Source: Sophora flavescens
Taxonomy: Eukaryota; Streptophyta; Magnoliopsida; Fabales; Fabaceae
DNA: 64,000 nucleotides
Direction: 5' to 3'
Assembly (NCBI GenBank): GCA_030762895.1
Contig: CM061063.1
Coordinates: 102,322,210-102,386,209 of the forward strand
Part shown: positions 21,870-31,950 of the stretch, one piece after another
How positions within the stretch are numbered: position 1 is the first letter of the stretch
Layout of the letters: each line of letters begins with the position of its first letter
Translations under genes and position numbers: made by a program
Notes under the pieces: model-generated
Database searches by the model: none
Told to the model about the DNA's origin: nothing
Seen by the model: only the letters and a program-made list of their open reading frames with translations

Positions 21870-23472
21870 GACATTAAAGAAGCGCTTATTGGGAGGCAAC
21901 CCAATTTTTCTTTTCCTTTCTCTTTAGTTAGATTTTATTTTTGATTTTAACTCTTGAATAATTTGAGAAGATCAAGAGTTTTCTTTTATTAATAAATTTG
22001 TTAAGTGTTTTCAGGATAATAAGCAAGGAGAAGCAAAAAGAGCAGGGAGAAACAAAGCCAAAAAGCATGTGAACCAGCACCTACTACCGCCTCGGTGAGC
22101 CGTTCCAATTTTTCTTCCCTCTCTAACTTAATTATTTACATTGGGGACAATGTAAGTTTTTAAGCTTGGGGTAGGGGTATTTTACATTTGCATTTTTCAT
22201 GTTGCATTCATATAGTCTTGCATGATAGCTTTGCATGTTCACACAATTAGATTGCCCTTGCTTAGATTTTGCATCCAATTGTGAGAACTAAGTGCCAAAT
22301 AAATTGAGATAGTGAATTTTTGAACCCAATTTTTTTTTTTTATTCTTGTGATATGGCTGCAACTAAAAAATGCTTGAGATAATCTTGGATAGTTGATAAT
22401 TAGCATATGGTTCTATAGATTTGTGTTTTTCATTGATTCTTGAACTATGAAAATGTGAGATTTTGAGCCAAAGGGGTACTCACTAAATCGACCCCATTCT
22501 TTGTGTTAGAGTGTTATTCCTCTTGGATTGTTTTCTATAGAACTTGACTTGAAACCATTTTAAAGCTTAAAAAAATTTTGAAAACATTTTTGAAAATGAT
22601 TGAGGCACTAGGTATTTTTCTGGCCTTCTGAGCTTTGAATGATGAAATGCTACCCCTTAGTTGCCCAATTTTGAGCCTGAAAGAATGAAATACTTTTCTT
22701 GGTACCTTGAATTACTTTGATGAATGATGTTTGATAGGACCTTCTAAAGTATTGCACAAAAGGGTAAAAAGGTAGTTGAAAAGAGTATGGGAAAGAATCA
22801 GAAAAATATTTCTCTTGAGTTGAAAAAATTTCCCCTTCTCCAAGCAAAAGAGAAATAAAAGAAAGAGAAAAATCTATAGAGAAGGGGATGACAAAAAGAA
22901 ATGAGAAATAAAAAGAAAAAGAAAGAAAAGAAAGGTGGAAAAATAAATCGAAAACCCAAGAAGGTATTTTAGAAGGTGTCATGTGTTGAAATGTTTGATA
23001 TTTGGTTTAGCCCTTTTGAAATGTCCTTTTCTTGATTGCCCCACCTAACGATTAATCCCATGGCCAAGTTACAACCAAAGCAAAAGACCTCTTGATTCTA
23101 AATTGTTTTCATTAATAAAGTAGAGATTTGGTTGATAGTCAAGCCTATGGTAGAATTCATTCCTTGAGGAAAATTGAGCGAAATGTTATATCCCTAACAC
23201 TTGAGTGAGGTGAGAAAGAGAGCCAAGCAAAAGAATAAGCTTGGGGTGACCTTCATGTGAGAAAGAGTGCCCAAATCAGCGAGAATATGAATTTAGAGAA
23301 CCTAAGCCTCTAATTGGACTTGAATTGATTGTCTCTTGCTGAATTGTTTGAAATGCCTATTACTTGGATTATTTGCTCGGGTCCTTGGTTCACTATCCAT
23401 GCTTTGATTATATATTTCTTCTGGCCTTAGTGATTGCTTGAGGACAAGCAATTGAATAAGCTTGGGGTGATT
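21870..23472 (+). other. Element III 3' non-coding internal region with hairpins and polypurine tracts
   Basis: It contains the post-ORF hairpin TTGGGAGGCAACCCAA (about 21889-21904), the hairpin TTACATTGGGGACAATGTAA (22136-22155) followed by AAGCTTGGGGTAGGGG (22162-22177), and TTGCTTGAGGACAAGCAA (23434-23451) followed by the 3' polypurine tract AAGCTTGGGGTGATT. No ORF is recognised. Confidence 0.8.
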
Positions 23473-24896
23473 TGATAGTGTGATTTTACATCATGTTTTC
23501 TGTACACTTTTGCATGCATTTTGCATATAGATTAGGCATTCTTTATTTGATTTTAGTTAGATTTTCCCTTGGAACGGGTGAGGCGGTTTCTTGGTGTTGT
23601 TTTGCAGGAATTTAATGGAAAAATGCTCAGAATTAGCCTTGATGGAGCTTGGATGAAATAGAGCCTGAAAAGAGAAGAAATTGAGCCAAGCAGAATTCTG
23701 GAGATTCGCCCTGCGAAACAGGATTCGCCTCGCGACCCTGAAAGCTGACTGTTCCAGCAGAATGTCATCTTTCTGGTTCGCCTCGCGAACCATGGCTCGC
23801 CTCGCGAGTCTGGAAAACCAGAAGCCATCACGCCCAAGCCCTGATGCTCCTCACGGGCGTATTTGAGAAGAACCTTTCAGTTTCGCGTCGCGAGAAACTC
23901 TCGCCTCGCGAGAGTTCAATTCTCTGTAGCAGATTTTTAATATTCGCCTCGCGAGACATGTCTCGCCTCGCGAACGCGCGCAGAACTGATTGGTATAAGT
24001 TACTGTTTTAGGGCAGAAAAGAGGGTTTTTTGGAGAGAGCTTTTGGTGGAGAGTTGGGGACTTGGAGGCTGCGGCTGCACTAGGGTTCCAACCCTAGTAG
24101 GGGATGTTTTCCTTGCTCTGGGAATGGAAGAAGATTGGAGGATTCTTCTATGAGTGTTCTTCATCTCTTCTCTCATTCTCTTTTGTATTCTCATTTTTCA
24201 TGAGTAGTTAAATCCCTATTGTTGGGGTTAGATGATTACTTTTCTGAACTTGTTTGTATTTTGATTTGGTTGTTTTAATGCAAGTCTCTATTTCTTTATG
24301 AGTATGTGATGCTGTGCTTAATGCTTTCCTTGGCTTAGCTACCCATAGGAATGATATGTTGCTTTGATAGACAATTGACAGATTGATGTTAAGGCATGCT
24401 CATGAATCATATGCCAAGTAGTTCAAGAATCTAGACATAGGTGTTGACTGCTTGCAATCTTACAAGTCTTGACTTAATGCAAAATCTCAGGTTAATCCAC
24501 CTAAGACATTAGGGTTTAATTTGGGGTTTTAGGCTCATTGCACCTAAGACATTAGGCTTGAGTATTTTAGAAAAGACTTGATTGTCATTATTGAATTAGG
24601 ACTTATGTTAGAAGCCATTTCATTGCAATTAAGGGAGGATTAGTGTAGTCTAACCCTGACAATCTTAACCGCATTTCTTTCGCCTTCCAAGTGTTCGATA
24701 AAATTCCCAAAAGACCAAAAATATTTTATTTCCTTATTTTATGATCTTTTCATACCATAGTTCAGTCTAGATAGTTGTTGAGTTTGTGAATTGGTAATTG
24801 GCAACCGATCCCTGTGGATACGATAACCGGTCTTACCACCGTATTACTTGTTTGCGACGAGGTGCACTTGCCTTTATTCTTAAAAACCACGCATCA
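23473..24896 (+). repeat. Element III 3' LTR (1,424 bp)
   Basis: Near-identical partner of 19587-21011, followed by the GGTAC duplication and the rest of element II. Confidence 0.95.
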
Positions 24897-25132
24897 GGTA
24901 CCTTCCTTGAGGAAATTGAGCGAATTGTCATATGCCCTTAAACACTTGAGTGAGGTGAGAAGAGTGTCCGAATCAGTGAGAATATGAATTTAGGAAACCT
25001 AAGCTTCTAATTGGACTTGAAATTGATTGTCTCTTGGGTACTTATTTGAATATGCCTGTCACTTGGATTAGTTACTCGGGTTCTTGGTTCAATGTCTATG
25101 CTCTGATTATGTATCTCGACTGGCCTTAGTGA

Positions 25133-25171
25133 TTGCTTGAGGACAAGCAAAATCTTAAGCTTGGGGTGATT
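25133..25171 (+). other. Hairpin and polypurine tract of element II
   Basis: TTGCTTGAGGACAAGCAA (25133-25150), then AAGCTTGGGGTGATT ending at the 3' LTR start. Confidence 0.8.
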
Positions 25172-25867
25172 TGATGAGTGTGATTACACCTCATATTTGC
25201 TTATCATATTGCATGCATTTTCATATAGCTTAGGCGTATTTAATTTGATTTTTGTTAGTTTTTACCTTGGAACGGGTAAGGCGGTTTTGTGGTGTTGTTT
25301 TGCAGGAATTAAGGATCAAAATGCTCAAGATTGACCATGATGAAGCTTGCATGAAGATGGGGCTTGAAAAGTGAAGAAAATGAGCCAAACAGAGCCCATC
25401 ACGGCCTAGCCATGATGCCCATCACGACCATGATCGAGCAAAACTGAAAAGAAAGAAGGCAAAAGTCAGAAGCTGTCAGGGTCAGGCCGTGATGGCCATC
25501 ACGGCCGTGAGGGAGCATCAACTATTTGAGGATAAATTCGCCTTCAAGCCAATTTTGATAATTAACAAGGGGTAGTCAATTTAGTAACATAAACAATCTT
25601 GTTGGTAACCCAATTCTTAGGAATCCCTTTAGATCTGAAAAACCACAAATTGATTTACTTTCTGTTTTACTTGATTGCATTCCTTATCTGATTTTCTAAG
25701 TTATCTCTTATTCCAAAAATCAAAACCTTTTCAAAATATTTTTTTATATAGTCCACTTTTATCGATTTAATAATTAGTTGTGAATTGAGATCACGGTTTC
25801 TGTGGGATCGATATCTTTTTATTACTTGGCGACGAATCCGGTACACTTGCCGGATCGCACGACATCA
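25172..25867 (+). repeat. Element II 3' LTR, internally deleted (696 bp)
   Basis: Both ends match the 5' LTR (14071-15476). About 710 bp are missing at a junction near 25509, inside the palindromic GC island. The ATGCC duplication and CACTA-1 coding sequence follow. Confidence 0.93.
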
Positions 25868-28628
25868 ATGCCATAACAGGGTTTTTATCTTTCGAACTAG
25901 AGAAATGCATGGACTCAGCGACGACCATAACCCCACTATTTTGCATAGTACTTTTGTCATCCTGGGACTTTGTATAGAAGGAAAACTTATTGATATCGTA
26001 CCCACTCCAGCATATGACATCAAAGTTAGGCCCCTGTGCTAGCCATTTTAATGTATCAGAAGCAATACCATCCTTTGCAATTTTTTCTTTAAACCAGTTC
26101 AAGAAAGTCTTGTTATGCTTGTTCAAACACCATTTTTCATTCATTCTAGGATAAGTTTCATTGATGATGCTTTTGTGCTCACATAAGTATGGTTCAACCT
26201 CATCGGTGTTATTCAATATATACAAATGTGCTTGAAGCACTTCCTCCCGATCCATGCTCTTAACAGTGATACCTCGTGTACCTTTACCATCATATCTTTG
26301 TTCGTGACGAGACTTCGGAAGCCCTACAGGTTCCGCTTCTGACATGTAGTCTGTACAAAACTCAATAGCTTCTTCTGCAACATACCTTTCAACAATAGAT
26401 GCTTCGGGACGGTGTGGATTCTTCATATATCCTTTCAAGATCTTCATGTATCACTCAACCGGGTACATCCACCTTAAATAAACGGGGCTGCACAATCTAA
26501 TCTCCCTCACTAGATGAACAATCAAATGAACCATGATGTCAAAAAATGAAGGTGGAAAATACATCTCCAATTGGCACAAGATAATGGCTGCCTCATTTTC
26601 CAAGTCATCCAACTTTTTAGTGTCAATGACCTTGCTACATATAGCATTGAAGAATAAGCATAACCTAGTAATGGCATGTCTGACTTTTTTAGGAAATATG
26701 TCATGAATGCCACCGGTAGTAGTTATTGCATCAAGACATGACAATCATGAGACTTTAAGACAACTAATTTGAGATCTTTCATTGAGACAAGTATTTTGAT
26801 ATTTGAAGAGTAACCCTGTGGCACTTTGACTCCCCGTAGACATTCACAGAAACTTCTTTTCTCTTTTTTTGGTAAAGTATGACATGCTGGGGGCAAATAA
26901 GTTTTCTTATCCCCCAATTTATGTGGAGCTAACTGCTCTCGTATACCCATCTCAACTAGATTCAGACGAGCATTCACACCATCCTTTGTCTTGCTTTGAA
27001 TGTTGAGAAGCGTTCCGATTAAACTGTCACACACATTTTTCTCCACATGCATCACATCAATACAATGTCTTACATCAAGCTTGCACCAGTATGGAAGATC
27101 GACCTCTTATTCCATATTTCCTTCTCGGTAGCCTTCTTCTGGGTCTTCCCATAGATAACATTAGTGTTGTTCACCCTTTCATAAACTTGCTCTCCAGTCA
27201 AGGGCACCAGAGCAATTTCATTCTCCGGAAGTCCATTGAAAGCTTTTCTCTATCTACGATAAGGATGATTACGTCGGAGAAATCTCCGATGCCCAAGGTA
27301 AATTGTCTTCCTTCCATGTTGCAGTTGATGGTAACATGTGCCTTCTTCACATATTGGACATGCTTTATGCCCCTTAACACTATACCCACACAGGTTCCCG
27401 TATGCTGGAAAGTCATTGATGGTGCAAAATAACATGGCACGCAATCTGAATGTCTCACGGCAATACCCGTCGATCACATCAATGCCTTCATCCCATAACA
27501 TTATCAAGTCTTCAATCAAGGGACTCAGATAAATATCAATCTCATTTCCTGGCTGTTTAGGATCCGAAATCATCATACTTAACATAATGTATTTGCGCTT
27601 CATGCATAACCAAGGAGACAGGTTGTAAATTACAAGGAGAATAGACCATGAACTATGAATACTACTTAAGTTTCCATATGGATTCATTCCATCGGTAGCA
27701 AGTCCAAGCCTAAGGTTTCTGGGCTCATTGCCGAAATCCGGAAACAAACTATCAATTCTCTTCCATTGCAAAGAATCGGCCGGATGGCGAAGCTGTCCAT
27801 CACACTTCCTCTCATCTGCATGCCATCTAATGTTCTTTGCATCATTTACATTATCAAACAATCGCTTGAACCGCGGAATCACGGGAAGATACCATAACAC
27901 CTTCGCAGGAGGACCTTTGGTGACCACATCACAACTAGAATCACCATCCTTCACTTTGTAGCGTGATACCCCACACCTAGGGACTCGTGCATCTCTTCAA
28001 ACTCTTCCCTGTACAATATGCAATCATTGGGGCAAGCGTGTATTTTCTTATACTCCATATCCATCGTACACAATATCTTCTTCGCCTCATAGTTTCGAGA
28101 TGGCAATGTGTTGCCTTCTAGAAGCATGTCTTTCAACAACTCAAGCAATTCGGTAAATCTTTTATCGCTCCACCCATTTCTCGCCTTCACATTGAACAAT
28201 CTTAACACCGCTGACAATCGTGTGAAATTAGTGCACCCCGGATACAAAGCCACTTCCGCATCACTGCACAAAGTATCATACACATGTGCACGCCAAAAAG
28301 ACTCTTGCCCAACATCACGGATCATGTCCTCTAGTCCATCGTCCATTTCCACGTCATCAACTTCCTCTCTATCCGACACCCTCGACCTGTCTAATGATTC
28401 ACCATGACATATCCATGTTGTATAACTCTTGCAAATCCCCTCACAAATAAGATGATCACGTATCTCCTCAACTTCTAGTCGTCTCTCATTCAAACAGTTA
28501 ATACAAGGACAATAAAACATTCTGTTACCACTATCAGTAGCATTTGTTTTTGCAAACTGTAGAAAATCTTCCACTCTATTCTCATACTCATCACTTGTCC
28601 ATCTAGCATTCATCCAACCGCGATCCAT

Positions 28629-29989
28629 GACTAAACCAATAACTTCATACTTAGTCCAACATATTCATCAACCACTTCTTATGACAGGGTATGGCCCTAT
28701 CCCATTCGAGAAGAAACTTTTTCAACATTCGGTTAACAGTTAGTCCTTAACTCTCATGCTCATACTCGACGAAATTTTGGCAGCATTTCCCTTTGGTCTC
28801 CGAAGTACACGACTTGAACACGATGACATCCACCACGATAAAGTATGCACCCGAAGAACGAAAGGAAATGTGTCAATCCGAACTTTCATCAAGTATATAA
28901 CATTAGAATCAATGAATAACTATTTTAACTTAATGAAGAAAAAGTTTTTTCCCAAACTGTCCAACTTTGGACAATTCAAGATCCATCACAATGAGCGGTA
29001 CATTAAGCACGTACACGTGTGCTCATTTGTATTGCATCTCAAATGGGAAACTAAGGCTTTACTAATTGTGTAGCTTGCATGAAGATGGGGCTTGAAAAGT
29101 GAAGAAAATGAGCCAAACGGAGCCCATCACGGCCTAGCCGTGACAGCCATCACAGCCATGATCGAGTAGAGCTGAAAAGAAAGAATGGAAAAGTCAGAAC
29201 TGGTCACGGCCAGCCTGTGATGTCCATCACGGCCGTGACATGCCAACTGAACCAGACCCTCACAGGCATAACTGATCACGGCCTAGCCGTGATGGTGGTC
29301 ACGGCCGTGACAGACCAACCAGTGAAGCAACCTCCAAGACAGAATCCATCACGACCGTGACGCGTGATACCACCACTGGTGTTCCTTTCTGTGTATCACT
29401 AACACACTCATGACAGAGCCTAGACATACAGTTGTACATGGATGCAGTTCACCATTAGCCTCACAACAACCAGGTTTTCACAGACACAATAAAAAATCTA
29501 AAAAATCTCAAGAATCTGAAAAAAAATCACAGATGTTAGGTTTTCGTTCAAAGCTTGTTGAGGCGAAACTCAGTATTGAAGAACAAAATCACAGAGGAAG
29601 AAACGAAATCTCAGTCAGATCTGTAGAGGAAGAAACGAAATAGAAGAGGAAGCTAAGTCAAAAGAGAAGAAGAAGACGAATACCTGACGCAAATGGAAGA
29701 GGAAAACACGAGTGGAAGAAGAAGAAGAATACCTGGACCGAATGAAAATCGCGAGTGGAGGGAATGAAAAACAAAGGAATGCTCTGTTCTTAATAGCAAG
29801 CACAGAAGGAGGGATTTCTGCTTAGTGGCCTTCGTCGGCTGAAGCCCTCGTGAATGTGAAGCAACCAAAACAAAGGTTCTAGTTCTTGCTCGTATATGGA
29901 AGAGCAGAGCCAAAACAAAGGAAAAGGGCGCGTGACAGATGGAGGGAATGAAAAGAGAAACAAAAAGTAGGGTTTTGTAAAATATTATA
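28629..29989 (-). other. CACTA-1 5' non-coding region
   Basis: Upstream of the CACTA-1 transposase start. It includes a captured LTR fragment (29072-29370) and a purine-rich stretch (29480-29780) with GAAGAAGA motifs. On the minus strand that stretch is pyrimidine-rich, as in a 5' leader. Long minus-strand frames at 29615-29913 are low-complexity Ser/Phe-rich and are not believed to be genes. Confidence 0.5.
29072..29370 (+). repeat. Truncated LTR fragment of the element II type
   Basis: It matches element II LTR from about 14246 (GCTTGCATGAAGATGGGGC) through the CACGGCCGTGA island. Both ends are cut, and neither LTR terminus nor a target duplication is seen. It lies inside CACTA-1. Confidence 0.8.
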
Positions 29990-30433
29990 CATCGGTTATT
30001 GAAAACCCGATGTGGTTAGTAATATTTCACATCGCTTCTACAATAACCGATGTAGAAACTTACGATTTAATTTAATTTTTTAAAAATTTATTACATCGGT
30101 TATTTTAAAACCGATGTGGAAAGATAAAATTTTAATTTTAATTTTACACATCGGTTATAAAAAAATCGATGTGTTAATCTATATATTACACATCGGTTTC
30201 TAAAGAACCGATGTCAAAAGATAAAAGTATACAATTTAAAATTTTTTTGTTTTAATTTTAAACATCAGTTAAAATATAACCGATGTGAAAAATATTTACA
30301 CATCGGTTAATTTTTAAACCGATGTGGAATCCTTTGCATTTAATTTTAAAGATGTCACCGCCTCATTTTACACATCGGTTATTGAGAAACCGATGTAGAA
30401 TATCCGATGTTAAAAACATATTTTGCATTAGCG
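29985..30433 (-). repeat. CACTA-1 subterminal repeats and decayed terminus
   Basis: About eight copies of an ACATCGGTT...AACCGATGT inverted motif, each with a 4-8 bp AT-rich centre. This is the usual pattern of transposase-binding subterminal repeats in plant CACTA elements. The outer end reads CGCTAATGCAAAA on the minus strand. Confidence 0.8.
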
Positions 30434-31499
30434 TTTGTTTTCTTTATTAAAGTGCGGGTATGAGTAATTAGGTACCAGAGGATTTTATATGTTGATATTA
30501 TTATAGTAAATTAAACGAGGCAGTGTACTGCCTAGACAATTTTCACAGGGAAAACTTGATAGCTATATCGCAATGTTGTATGACTGCAAGGGAAGGGAGC
30601 TTATTCCATGGCAGAGAAAGAGTTCCATTTCAAACGGCTTTACTCCCAATAATTATATATCCAAAGGCTGTCAATGGTACGTTATAAAGTAGTTATCATA
30701 TTTTAAAACCTCGCTATTTATTATCTTGTGATTTGCGGATCAGTAATAAAAATGATAATAGCTTTGCGCATACAGTTTGGAATATGTTCAATTAAAATCT
30801 ATTTAGTTAAGGACAATTGTGTTACATTTGACAAATGCTTACAGGAGAATTACTCGTATATTTATAGCACTTAATTACTCATCCCTGTGCCGGCTATTGG
30901 CTCTCGTTTGTGGTGACATTGCAGGAGATGATGTGAGCCATATTCTTATCACATCAAGGTTGAAAAGGTGCCAAATGTATTATTCTTTTCTGGACCAAAT
31001 ATTACCAAAGAAGATGGGCATTGGTCTTGTTGGATGGGTGAAACACCCCAATGTTATTAACTTGAAACTTTATTACTTTGCTAAAGATTAAGTGTTACTT
31101 GCATTTTGCTTCCAATGCTAATTTATTCTGTCTCCTTTACTAGGCCGAACAGTTATATCCAAAGTATACTGTTACTATTCTTATTATTAATTATTAATTT
31201 TATGGTCATTAAGCCAATCATTATTCTTTGTTATTATACTCATCAGTGTTCCTATAACTTATCTACAATATTATCTTTTAAATGGGGTTAAATGTCAACG
31301 GATGACCTTTTCATGAGCCAGGGAAGGAAAATACATTTAGTAGTATACCATTTGTCATTTAATATGTTAATTATAGCATTTAGTTGCATTTATTGGATGT
31401 CATTCATACTATAACATTATTACTTGTTGATATTGGACCTTTAACTTATACCATTAAATGACATTGTGACTCTTAATTTGTTCCACCTTTAGCTTGTAT
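30434..31499. other. Region between the two CACTA elements, nothing recognised
   Basis: AT-rich. A plus-strand frame at 30819-31091 has no recognisable domain. The right part grades into the tandem-repeat tract that flanks CACTA-2. Confidence 0.4.
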
Positions 31500-31692
31500 A
31501 CAGGTATTGCAAGCTTTGAAGTCTTACAAGCAGACACAGTTATATACCGACTTCTAGTCTCGATCTTTTCAACCTTTACAAAGCAATTTACTCCAAGACC
31601 GACTTATGATGTCGATGATTTCAAGCCCGACTTATGATGTCGGCATAGTCACCTATATTCTTCGTTCCGTCCGGGCTGACGGTAGACGTTCT
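31500..31692. repeat. Tandem-repeat tract, left of CACTA-2
   Basis: Degenerate units containing CCCGACTTATGATGTCG and GTCACCTATATTC, homologous to the tract right of CACTA-2 (42307-42525). CACTA-2 therefore inserted inside this tract. Confidence 0.75.
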
Positions 31693-31705
31693 CACTACAA
31701 CAGAA

Positions 31706-31950
31706 TAGACTTTTAATAACGCACCTTTAATAGCATTTCCGTGTGGAAATGCTATTAAAAGTGATGGGGGACTTTTAATAGCGTTTCCTTCAGGAAACAC
31801 TATCTTAGGTATCACCTAAGATAGCGTTTCCGTGTGGAACCGCTATTAAAAGTGCCACTTAGGAAAAGATAGCAGTTCCACACGGAAACGCTATCTTAGG
31901 TGATACCTAAGATAGCGTTTCCTTCAGGAAACGCTATCTTAGGTCTTCAG
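31706..31950. repeat. CACTA-2 left subterminal palindromes
   Basis: Repeated TTTTAATAGCGTTTCC and its complement, with inverted pairs around CTTCAGGAAACGCTATC. Six or more copies, matched at the right end (42095-42295). Confidence 0.85.

Larger units (their letters stand above)
19587..24896 (+). mobile_element. Element III: young non-autonomous LTR retrotransposon nested in element II
   Basis: Complete at 5,310 bp. LTRs are 19587-21011 and 23473-24896, with the target duplication GGTAC at 19582-19586 and 24897-24901. A tRNA-Asp primer site (21018-21034) and polypurine tract (23456-23472) are in place. The internal region (21012-23472) is homologous to that of element I and carries the same orphan ORF, here frameshifted. 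The LTRs differ by roughly twenty positions in about 1,425 by eye, so the insertion is fairly recent. Confidence 0.95.
14071..25867 (+). mobile_element. Element II: Athila-like LTR retrotransposon with gag and protease only
   Basis: The 5' LTR is 14071-15476 and the 3' LTR 25172-25867. The flanking 5-bp duplication ATGCC lies at 14066-14070 and 25868-25872. A tRNA-Asp primer site follows the 5' LTR, and the AAGCTTGGGGTGATT polypurine tract precedes the 3' LTR. Coding sequence is an Athila-like gag, zinc knuckle and aspartic protease (15642-18016), with no reverse transcriptase, RNase H or integrase. Without nested element III it would be about 6.5 kb. The 3' LTR is about 710 bp shorter than the 5' LTR because of an internal deletion near 25509. 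Confidence 0.93.
13647..28628 (-). pseudogene. CACTA-1 transposase (TNPD-like), interrupted by element II
   Basis: It starts MDRGWMNARW at 28628. In order it shows the N-terminal transposase-associated domain (FYCPCINCLNERR), the Transposase_21-type core (LRLGLATDGMNPYGN, LLVIYNLSPWLCMKRKY, FPAYGNLCGYSVKG, ACPICEEGT), a DUF4218-like block (YFPPSFFDIMVHL, MKILKGYMKN) and a DUF4216-like block (SYFGIIEEIWEVDYTKF). The last of these is split by element II between 25873 and 14070. Lesions: a frameshift near 27960, TAG for Trp after HPYRR (near 27252), a frameshift near 26740, and TGA for Arg before YMKILKG (near 26450). It ends at 13647. A cut-and-paste transposase in origin, now non-functional. 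Confidence 0.85.
6365..30433 (-). mobile_element. CACTA-1: old En/Spm-type transposon, 3'-truncated and split by LTR elements
   Basis: Minus-strand exons of a CACTA transposase (25873-28628 continuing at 13647-14070) and of the second CACTA gene (12326-13486 continuing at 6474-6981) run colinearly once elements I and II are removed. This leaves about 6.9 kb. The right end carries subterminal repeats (29990-30420) and a decayed terminus that reads CGCTAATGCAAAATATG on the minus strand, one base from a CACTA start. The left end is missing: the intron after 6474 runs straight into the copia relic near 6364. Both insertions have clean 5-bp target duplications in CACTA coding sequence, so the CACTA element was there first. 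Confidence 0.85.

Noticed and set aside
29615..29913. Ser/Phe-rich minus-strand frames upstream of CACTA-1 transposase
   Set aside because: Low-complexity reading of a purine-rich leader, with no homology or splice evidence.
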